Below, piece by piece: positions 58,251 to 64,000 of a DNA stretch of 64,000 nucleotides; position 1 is the stretch's first letter; every line of letters starts with the position of its first letter. The stretch comes from Serratia liquefaciens ATCC 27592 (GTDB lineage Bacteria; Pseudomonadota; Gammaproteobacteria; Enterobacterales; Enterobacteriaceae). The notes under the pieces are model-generated. The model saw nothing but the letters and a program-made list of their open reading frames with translations. It was not told the DNA's origin and did no database searches. A program made the translations under genes and the position numbers. The stretch covers positions 248,001 through 312,000 of the forward strand of contig NC_021741.1 of NCBI RefSeq assembly GCF_000422085.1, given 5' to 3'.

Positions 58251-58817
58251 ATGGCGACTTATTCTAGCAACGATTTCCGTCCGGGTCTTAAAATCATGTT
58301 CGAGGGCGAACCTTACGCTATCGAATCCAGTGAGTTCGTTAAACCGGGCAAAGGCCAGGCATTTGCGCGCGTTAAAATGCGTCGTCTGCTGACCGGCACT
58401 CGCGTTGAGAAAACCTTCAAATCTACCGACTCTTGCGAAGGCGCGGACGTGGTAGATACCAACATGAACTACCTGTACAACGACGGTGAGTTCTACCACT
58501 TCATGCACCCTGAGACTTTCGAGCAACACGGTGTTGAAGAAAAAACCGTTTCTGATGCGGCAAAATGGCTGCAAGACAACGCAGAATGTATCGTTACCCT
58601 GTGGGACGGTCGTCCAATCGCGGTTCAGCCACCGAACTTTATCGAAGCAGAAATCACTGACACCGATCCAGGTCTGAAAGGTGATACTGCCGGTACCGGC
58701 GGCAAGCCTGCCACCCTGAGCACTGGCGCCGTGGTTAAGGTTCCATTGTTCGTACAGATTGGTGAAGTTGTTCGCGTTGACACTCGCTCTGGCGAATACG
58801 TTTCACGCGTAAAATAA
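58251..58817 (+). CDS. efp: Translation elongation factor P
   Basis: Encodes 188 residues. Three beta-barrel domains; the modified lysine is Lys34 in KPGKGQAF, and the EF-P signature [17 protein letters not shown] lies in domain 3. EF-P binds between the P and E sites and rescues ribosomes stalled at proline runs; one such run is present in adhesin 2 in this window. epmB is divergent next to it. Confidence 0.98.
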   Translation: MATYSSNDFRPGLKIMFEGEPYAIESSEFVKPGKGQAFARVKMRRLLTGTRVEKTFKSTDSCEGADVVDTNMNYLYNDGEFYHFMHPETFEQHGVEEKTVSDAAKWLQDNAECIVTLWDGRPIAVQPPNFIEAEITDTDPGLKGDTAGTGGKPATLSTGAVVKVPLFVQIGEVVRVDTRSGEYVSRVK

Positions 58818-58888
58818 GTTTCAAAAGAAAGGAGCCCTGCGCGGCTCCTTTGTTTTACCTTCCGTATCTCGTTGGCAGAATCTACATA

Positions 58889-59017
58889 ATGAAAAAAACT
58901 CTGTTAGCCGTTGTCTCCCTACTGTTACTGATGTCCCTCAGCGGCTGTAATACTTTCCGTGGTTTCGGTGAGGACGTTCAGCACCTCGGCGGCGCTATTT
59001 CGCGTACTGCCAGCTAA
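58889..59017 (+). CDS. ecnA: Entericidin A (lipoprotein, antidote of EcnB)
   Basis: A small gene of 42 codons, MKKTLLAVVSLLLLMSLSGC then NTFRGFGEDVQHLG. A lipoprotein signal with lipobox cysteine at residue 20 and the mature entericidin motif GFGEDVQ are clear. In E. coli EcnA counters the bacteriolytic lipoprotein EcnB. It lies 71 bases after efp and 122 before ecnB. No gene of this size would be seen in usual length filters. Confidence 0.9.
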   Translation: MKKTLLAVVSLLLLMSLSGCNTFRGFGEDVQHLGGAISRTAS

Positions 59018-59139
59018 TAACCATTAAAGCCTCTAATGTAATCGTGCGAAATAAAACCATTTTAAACAGCAACTCTCGCTAATATTTACTACGCTTAGAA
59101 AGCCGTACTTTTTCATCACTGACAAATAAGGACTTTCCT

Positions 59140-59271
59140 ATGCTGAAGAAAAGTATTATCGCGATTTTCTCTTTGATGATCTTGACCTCATTGACCGCAT
59201 GCAACACCACTCAGGGCGTGGGCGAGGACATCCAGGCTGGCGGCAAGGCTATCCAGCGTAGCGCGGAATAA
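59140..59271 (+). CDS. ecnB: Entericidin B (membrane lipoprotein toxin)
   Basis: A small gene of 43 codons, [21 protein letters not shown] then [18 protein letters not shown]. Lipobox cysteine at residue 21; the mature part carries the entericidin motif [10 protein letters not shown]. In E. coli it is a sigma-S-controlled bacteriolytic lipoprotein opposed by EcnA. AATAAGGAC serves as ribosome site. Confidence 0.92.
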   Translation: MLKKSIIAIFSLMILTSLTACNTTQGVGEDIQAGGKAIQRSAE

Positions 59272-59417
59272 CTCCCTTTACTGACTTGCGGTATTCCGCG
59301 AAAAGCTGCCCAAAGGCATCGTTGTGGGATACCGCTTCCCCTGTTGACCTATCTCCTGCCGAAAGCTTTGTACTGTTATCCTCCCCGGCAGTGGGTATAA
59401 TCCCCCGGCATATCACA

Positions 59418-59480
59418 ACGCTAAATGGGACGACCCGTTTACGCATCTGCATTCGGGGACGACCCCACCGTTATGGAGCC
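59418..59480 (+). ncRNA. Guanidine-II (mini-ykkC) riboswitch before sugE
   Basis: Two hairpins carry the diagnostic ACGA loops: TAAATGGG-ACGA-CCCGTTTA (59422-59441) and GGGG-ACGA-CCCC (59455-59466). The ribosome site GGAG follows at about 59475-59478 and the sugE ATG at 59487. A TATAAT at 59396-59401 could start the transcript just before the first hairpin. The class binds guanidinium and raises translation of sugE-type exporters. Confidence 0.92.
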
Positions 59481-59486
59481 TGTTTC

Positions 59487-59804
59487 ATGGCTTGGATTAT
59501 TCTGCTTATTGCCGGTTTGTTGGAAGTCGTATGGGCTGTTGGCCTGAAATACACCCATGGTTTTACTCGTTTGACCCCCAGCATTATTACTGTTGCCGCC
59601 ATGGTGGTCAGCATGCTGCTGTTGGCACATGCGATGAAAACGCTGCCCGCCGGCACGGCTTATGCCGTTTGGACAGGCATTGGTGCGGTAGGCGCGGCAA
59701 TTATGGGGATGGTGTTACTTGGTGAATCAACCAATATCGCACGCATCCTCAGCCTGTGCCTGATTGTTGTCGGCATACTTGGGTTGAAGTTCAGCAGTCA
59801 CTGA
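59487..59804 (+). CDS. sugE: Guanidinium exporter SugE (Gdx), small multidrug resistance family
   Basis: Encodes 105 residues with four membrane segments. The start [22 protein letters not shown] has the essential Glu13; [17 protein letters not shown] is the SMR signature in helix 3. Members under guanidine riboswitches export guanidinium in exchange for protons as antiparallel dimers. A guanidine-II riboswitch sits directly upstream. The 3' end overlaps convergent blc by seven bases. Confidence 0.96.
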   Translation: MAWIILLIAGLLEVVWAVGLKYTHGFTRLTPSIITVAAMVVSMLLLAHAMKTLPAGTAYAVWTGIGAVGAAIMGMVLLGESTNIARILSLCLIVVGILGLKFSSH

Positions 59805-60331
59805 TGCTGCGTTTGTTTCACCCAGATTAGCTTATCCGTATCAAAGCCGTTGTTTTTCGCGGTTTGCACTAATCTGTCGCGCGTGGCGGCGTCCAGCGTC
59901 GGCGTGCGCGACAGTATCCACAAATACCCTCGGTTTGGGCCGCAAACCAGCGCGTAGCGATAATCTGCATCCAACTCAATCACGTTATACCCACCGTAGA
60001 AAGGCCCAAAAAAGGACACCTTGAGTGCGGCTACCTGCGGTGAGCCGGTAAAATAGGCCTTGCCCGTGCTTTCCTGCCATTGTTGTTTTTGCGTATTAAA
60101 ACCCCGGTTCACCACTTTGAGGCCGCCGTCTTCGCGTGGGCTGTAGTTGGCGGTGACCTGTTCGAGGCCGCGTTCAAAACGGTGATCAAAACGCGCGATT
60201 TCATACCAGGTGCCGAGATAGCGCTGGCTGTCGAAATCATTCACTACTTTGATGTTCTTCGGCGGGGAAACGCTGCAAGCGGCGGAAAGGAAGGCGGGAA
60301 TGATCGCGCATAGCTTTGACCGAAAACGCAT
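59798..60331 (-). CDS. blc: Outer-membrane lipocalin Blc
   Basis: Encodes 177 residues. The signal ends in the lipobox SAAC (Cys about residue 19). The lipocalin signature is [19 protein letters not shown], with later [19 protein letters not shown] and LWILSRTP. Blc binds lysophospholipids and fatty acids and is thought to help envelope maintenance under stress. It overlaps sugE tail to tail by seven bases. In E. coli ampC lies between frdD and blc; here it is missing. Confidence 0.95.
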   Translation of the reverse strand: MRFRSKLCAIIPAFLSAACSVSPPKNIKVVNDFDSQRYLGTWYEIARFDHRFERGLEQVTANYSPREDGGLKVVNRGFNTQKQQWQESTGKAYFTGSPQVAALKVSFFGPFYGGYNVIELDADYRYALVCGPNRGYLWILSRTPTLDAATRDRLVQTAKNNGFDTDKLIWVKQTQHQ

Positions 60332-60379
60332 TGGTTACTCCTGTTTACCGGGTTGGAATAAACAGTGTAGCCGAAAGGC

Positions 60380-60406
60380 AAAGCAGACGGCCAACGGGAG
60401 TTGGCC
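60380..60406 (-). terminator. Terminator after frdD
   Basis: On the minus strand GGCCAAC pairs with GTTGGCC around TCCC, followed by GTCTGCTTT. The T run is short. It lies between frdD and blc, where E. coli has the ampC attenuator. Confidence 0.5.
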
Positions 60407-60418
60407 GCCAGAAGTGTT

Positions 60419-60778
60419 TTACAGCGTCACCACGCCGATAACGGTGACGACGCTGAGGATGGCCGCCAGGCCATAGAAGACCCATTTACCGGCCGGCACG
60501 TGGATTTTCAAATCGTGCATCGCATGGTGAATACGGTGCAGACCGCACCACAGCGGCAGAATAATCATCAGCAGCAGGAACAACCGGCCAATCAGGCTCT
60601 GGCAGAAAGCCAACACGCGGTCATAGCCCAGCGCATCGCCAGGGAACCACCCCAGCGGCAGCAGAATGCCGACCAGCAGCACGATAGCGGGCGCGATGAT
60701 CGCGCCCCACATGCCGCCGGCGCCGAATAATCCCCAGAAAACCGGTTCGTCTGAGCGTTTAGGTGCTTGATTTATCAT
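60419..60778 (-). CDS. frdD: Fumarate reductase membrane anchor FrdD
   Basis: Encodes 119 residues, three membrane segments. The start [27 protein letters not shown] is typical; [13 protein letters not shown] is the conserved quinol-site loop. It anchors FrdAB to the membrane together with FrdC. It follows frdC by 12 bases. Confidence 0.96.
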   Translation of the reverse strand: MINQAPKRSDEPVFWGLFGAGGMWGAIIAPAIVLLVGILLPLGWFPGDALGYDRVLAFCQSLIGRLFLLLMIILPLWCGLHRIHHAMHDLKIHVPAGKWVFYGLAAILSVVTVIGVVTL

Positions 60779-60790
60779 GTTTCCTCCGGA

Positions 60791-61183
60791 TTACAGCAGG
60801 GCCACGGCCAGGATGACCACGCTGGCGACCAGCGTTACCGCCCACAGCGCTTTGACGATAGGCCCTGGCCCCATTTTTTCGCTGTTGACCACGATATTGG
60901 CGGCTTTCGGTGCCAAATCGAACCAGGTTTTGGTGTGCAGCAGCGCCGCCAGCAGGGCGACTACGTTAATCAGCAGCACCAGCGGGTTTTGCAGAAAACC
61001 GACGAACCCTGCCCAGCTCTCCGCACCGCCTTTCAGCGCAAAAACGCCGTAGATCAGCACGATGCTGAACCACACGGCCGGCACCGAGGTCCCTTCACGC
61101 AGCATATAGAAACGATAGAAGCCGAGCTTTTGCCACCAGGTTGGCGTCATGGTGCGCACATAGGGCTTACGTTGTGTTGTCAT
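60791..61183 (-). CDS. frdC: Fumarate reductase membrane anchor FrdC
   Basis: Encodes 130 residues, three membrane segments. [28 protein letters not shown] is the conserved N-terminus with the glutamate used in menaquinol oxidation. [12 protein letters not shown] is also typical. It is the third gene of frdABCD, 15 bases after frdB. Confidence 0.96.
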   Translation of the reverse strand: MTTQRKPYVRTMTPTWWQKLGFYRFYMLREGTSVPAVWFSIVLIYGVFALKGGAESWAGFVGFLQNPLVLLINVVALLAALLHTKTWFDLAPKAANIVVNSEKMGPGPIVKALWAVTLVASVVILAVALL

Positions 61184-61198
61184 TGCGGTTTCTCTCCC

Positions 61199-61933
61199 TT
61201 ATTGCGGCTTCAGCATGGCGATCATGAAGTCTTTGGCACTTTCCACCTTGCCCTGCTGGATAGCAGCGGCCGGGTCGACGTGCTTCGGACACACTTCAGA
61301 GCAGTAGCCGACAAAGGTACAGCTCCACACGCCGTTTTGGCCGTTGAGTTGCGCCATGCGCTGTTTCTGGCCGTGGTCGCGATTATCCAGGTTGTAGCGG
61401 TGCGCCAGGGTGATTGCCGCCGGGCCGATGAACTCTGGGTTCAAACCGAACTGCGGGCAAGCGGCGTAACACAGCCCGCAGTTGATACAGCCGGAGAACT
61501 GGTGGTACTTGGCCATCTGCGCCGGTGTTTGCACGTTAGGGCCGTCTTCCGGTTTGCGGTTATTGCCGATGATGTAAGGCTTAATCGCCTCCAGGCTTTC
61601 GATAAAGTGGGTCATATCGACCACCAGATCGCGTTCAATCGGGAAGTTACCCAGTGCCTCTACCTTCATGCCGTCGGTGTATTCGCGCAGGAAGGTCTTG
61701 CAGGCCAGCTTCGGTACCCGGTTGACCATCATGCCGCACGAGCCGCAGATAGCCATGCGGCATGACCAGCGGTAGGAAAGGTCGGGCGCCAGGTTATCCT
61801 TGATGTAACCCAGCGCGTCGAGCAGCGAGGTTTGTTCATCGTAAGGCACCGCGAAGGTCTCGAAATGTGGCTCTGCGTCGCATTCCGGGTTATAGCGCAT
61901 GACCTCGATTTTCAGGGTGTTCATCTCAGCCAT
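61199..61933 (-). CDS. frdB: Fumarate reductase iron-sulfur subunit FrdB
   Basis: Encodes 244 residues, equal to E. coli. The start at 61933 ([15 protein letters not shown]) matches the family; the open frame upstream is inside frdA. Cysteine motifs for the three clusters are [12 protein letters not shown] (2Fe-2S), [13 protein letters not shown] and [16 protein letters not shown] (4Fe-4S, 3Fe-4S). It passes electrons from menaquinol to FrdA. Its start overlaps the frdA stop by eight bases. Confidence 0.97.
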   Translation of the reverse strand: MAEMNTLKIEVMRYNPECDAEPHFETFAVPYDEQTSLLDALGYIKDNLAPDLSYRWSCRMAICGSCGMMVNRVPKLACKTFLREYTDGMKVEALGNFPIERDLVVDMTHFIESLEAIKPYIIGNNRKPEDGPNVQTPAQMAKYHQFSGCINCGLCYAACPQFGLNPEFIGPAAITLAHRYNLDNRDHGQKQRMAQLNGQNGVWSCTFVGYCSEVCPKHVDPAAAIQQGKVESAKDFMIAMLKPQ

Positions 61934-63722
61934 TTGCCTGCTCCTTATCCTTTTTGTCCTGCGCTTCGGCTTCAGCGCCGTACACACGTTTGGCCGGTGG
62001 CAGTTTGGTGATCTTCACGTCGCTGTATTCCAGGCGCGGTGCGCCGTTAGGGTTATGGAACGCCAGCGTATGCTTCAGGAAATTCACGTCGTCACGTTCG
62101 GTGCAGCCTTCATCCAGACGCTGGTGGGCGCCGCGGGATTCTTTACGGTTAAAGGCGGAGTGCGCCATGCATTCGGCGACGTCCAGGCCGTAGCCCAGCT
62201 CGATGGTGTACAGCAGGTCAGTATTGAACACGCTGGAGTTATCGGTGATTTTGACGCGCTTGAAGCGTTCTTTCAGCTCAGCCAGTTTATCGATGGTTTT
62301 TTGCATCAGTTCTGGCGTGCGGTAGATACCGCAGCCTTCTTCCATCGACAACCCCATTTCATCGCGGATCTTCGACCAGTTTTCGCTGCCTTCCTGCTTC
62401 ATCAAATTGCTGAGTCGGGTTTCGACGTCGCGCCCTTGCGCATCAAGGGCACTGCCATTGGCCGGGCCAGATTCCAGCGAGCGACGAGCTGCATGCTCAC
62501 CGGCCACCCGGCCGAACACCACCAGTTCCGCCAGCGAGTTGGATCCCAGACGGTTGGCACCGTGCAGACCGACGGAAGAGCATTCGCCGACGGCAAACAG
62601 CCCCTTGATGCGGGTTTCGCAGTTTTGATCGGTTTCAATGCCGCCCATGGTGTAATGCGCCGTTGGGCGTACCGGGATGGGGTCTTTTACCGGGTCGACG
62701 CCGACGTAGGCCTTGGCCAGTTCACAGATGAACGGCAGGCGTTCGAGCAGCTTCTTTTCCCCCAGATGGCGCAGGTCGAGATAGACCACGTCGCCGCGCG
62801 GGGTGGCGATGGTGCGACCGGCACGCCATTCGTGCCAGAAGGCCTGCGAAACTTTGTCGCGCGGGCCCAGTTCCATGTATTTGTTCTTCGGCTCGCCCAG
62901 CGGGGTTTCCGGGCCCATGCCGTAGTCTTGCAAATAACGGTAGCCGTCCTTGTTCACCAGAATACCGCCTTCGCCGCGGCAGCCTTCGGTCATCAGGATG
63001 CCGGAACCCGGCAGGCCGGTAGGGTGATATTGGACGAACTCCATATCGCGCAGTGGGATGCCGTGATGGAACGCCATGCCCATGCCATCACCGGTGACGA
63101 TGCCGCCATTGGTGTTGTAGCGGTACACGCGTCCGGCACCGCCGGTGGCCATGATCACCGCATTGGCGCGGATCTGCACGCGGGTGCCTTCCATCATGTT
63201 CATTGCGACCAAACCGCGGACCTGACCGTCATCCACCAGAATATCCAGCACAAAGTGCTCGTCGAAACGTTGGATTTGCGGGTATTTGAGCGAGGTCTGG
63301 AACAGGGTATGCAGCATGTGGAAGCCGGTCTTGTCGGCGGCGAACCAGGTTCGTTCAATCTTCATGCCGCCGAAGCGACGCACGTTGACCGAACCGTCCG
63401 GTTTACGGCTCCACGGGCAGCCCCACTGTTCCAACTGGGTCATTTCCCGCGGGCAGTTGTGGACGAAATGGTCGACCACGTCCTGCTCACACAACCAGTC
63501 GCCACCGGCAACGGTGTCATTGAAGTGGTAGTCAAAAGAGTCATGATCCTGAGTGACGGCGGCGGATCCCCCTTCGGCGGCTACCGTATGGCTGCGCATC
63601 GGGTAGACTTTTGAGATGAGCGCGATTTTCAGTTGGGGGTTGGCTTCCGCTGCGGCTATTGCTGCACGTAAACCAGCACCCCCGGCCCCAATAATGGCAA
63701 GATCGGCGTTAAAGGTTTGCAC
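61926..63722 (-). CDS. frdA: Fumarate reductase flavoprotein subunit FrdA
   Basis: Encodes 598 residues (E. coli 602). The FAD fold starts [19 protein letters not shown]; His45 in [12 protein letters not shown] is the covalent FAD site; the substrate region has [21 protein letters not shown] and the [10 protein letters not shown] stretch. It reduces fumarate to succinate as terminal step of anaerobic respiration. It is the first gene of frdABCD; the promoter must lie in 63723-64000. Confidence 0.98.
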   Translation of the reverse strand: MQTFNADLAIIGAGGAGLRAAIAAAEANPQLKIALISKVYPMRSHTVAAEGGSAAVTQDHDSFDYHFNDTVAGGDWLCEQDVVDHFVHNCPREMTQLEQWGCPWSRKPDGSVNVRRFGGMKIERTWFAADKTGFHMLHTLFQTSLKYPQIQRFDEHFVLDILVDDGQVRGLVAMNMMEGTRVQIRANAVIMATGGAGRVYRYNTNGGIVTGDGMGMAFHHGIPLRDMEFVQYHPTGLPGSGILMTEGCRGEGGILVNKDGYRYLQDYGMGPETPLGEPKNKYMELGPRDKVSQAFWHEWRAGRTIATPRGDVVYLDLRHLGEKKLLERLPFICELAKAYVGVDPVKDPIPVRPTAHYTMGGIETDQNCETRIKGLFAVGECSSVGLHGANRLGSNSLAELVVFGRVAGEHAARRSLESGPANGSALDAQGRDVETRLSNLMKQEGSENWSKIRDEMGLSMEEGCGIYRTPELMQKTIDKLAELKERFKRVKITDNSSVFNTDLLYTIELGYGLDVAECMAHSAFNRKESRGAHQRLDEGCTERDDVNFLKHTLAFHNPNGAPRLEYSDVKITKLPPAKRVYGAEAEAQDKKDKEQANG

Positions 63723-64000
63723 TGCATTCCTCCAATATTCTTGTTAAGAACGGCAAATTAAATATCTATGCTTAATATTTATAAATATTCTTCGGGTGCT
63801 AACTAACTGAGTTCATTGTCGTTGCATAAAGCTTAAGGATAGATATCTCCCACCAATAATGTGGAATTAACTATACCTAAAGTTAAGTAGAAGAAATTTG
63901 ATGTGATCGATTGTTTTGCCTTTTAACCGGCGGGCGGAAGGATAATTGCCTATGGGTTAGATTTAACGTTTATTCAACTTTTATTAACCTTTTTGCCAAC
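63723..64000. other. AT-rich region upstream of frdA
   Basis: About 280 bases to the window end without a gene. It must contain the frd promoter and, by E. coli order, probably part of the region before divergent epmA. A TTGAT half-site near 63899 resembles half of an FNR box, but the second half does not fit. Confidence 0.35.

Noticed and set aside
61899..63614. 571-codon open frame on the plus strand
   Set aside because: Antisense shadow of frdA caused by GC-biased codon use.
63895..63912. FNR-like box upstream of frdA
   Set aside because: One TTGAT half fits but the second half ATCAA is absent at the right spacing.

Overview
The window looks like a chromosomal segment of a gammaproteobacterium of the order Enterobacterales, most probably Serratia. 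The 16S rRNA variable regions (for example the stretch near 16528-16565 and the loop near 16797-16825) resemble my memory of the S. proteamaculans / S. plymuthica / S. liquefaciens group. The genus is fairly safe; the species is inference. Nearly all protein genes are close relatives of Escherichia coli genes, so most calls rest on recognisable orthologues of matching length.

Layout. (1) 1-15.9 kb is a conserved housekeeping block: end of tatB, tatC, tatD, hemB, rfaH (minus), a PepE-like peptidase, ubiD, an ERIC repeat, fre, the fatty-acid oxidation operon fadBA (minus) with a FadR operator, a Bcr/CflA-type drug transporter, pepQ-yigZ-trkH-hemG. (2) 15.9-21.5 kb is a complete rRNA operon: two promoters, boxA leaders, 16S, tRNA-Glu(TTC), 23S, 5S, terminator. 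(3) 21.7-30.3 kb carries the acetate operon acs-yjcH-actP (minus), gltP, an ActS/YgeR-like LysM-M23 lipoprotein, yjdF and a TSUP permease. (4) 30.8-34.6 kb is an accessory fimbrial patch: two small pilin-like proteins and two two-domain adhesin-like proteins in two transcription units, with no chaperone or usher. Both units are preceded by a related AT-rich region with an inverted repeat. (5) 34.7-43.8 kb is a complete trimethylamine N-oxide respiration locus: torCAD (minus), torR, torT, torS, with four tor boxes in the torC-torR gap. (6) 43.8-47.7 kb is a tRNA-Phe-associated accessory stretch: a WG-repeat lipoprotein gene with an apparent frameshift at its start, roughly 1 kb without recognisable genes, then three tandem 159-bp units that each repeat the 3' end of tRNA-Phe and its terminator. 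(7) 47.9-63.7 kb follows the E. coli 94-minute region in order: yjdC, dsbD, cutA, dcuA (frameshifted), aspA, fxsA, groES-groEL, yjeI, epmB, efp, ecnA, ecnB, sugE with a guanidine-II riboswitch, blc, frdDCBA. The ampC gene that E. coli has between frdD and blc is absent.

How the genes work together. The tor locus, frdABCD, aspA and dcuA point to anaerobic respiration with TMAO and fumarate; aspA and dcuA would supply fumarate and exchange C4-dicarboxylates. tatBC exports folded proteins such as TorA, whose twin-arginine signal is visible. fadBA and acs-actP handle fatty acids and acetate. epmB modifies efp next door.

The most unusual parts are the tRNA-Phe repeat array with its flanking relic, the orphan adhesin patch with duplicated upstream regions, and two single-base shortfalls in C runs (dcuA and the WG lipoprotein) that may be real mutations, phase variation or assembly errors. 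I found no CRISPR array, prophage or intact insertion sequence.
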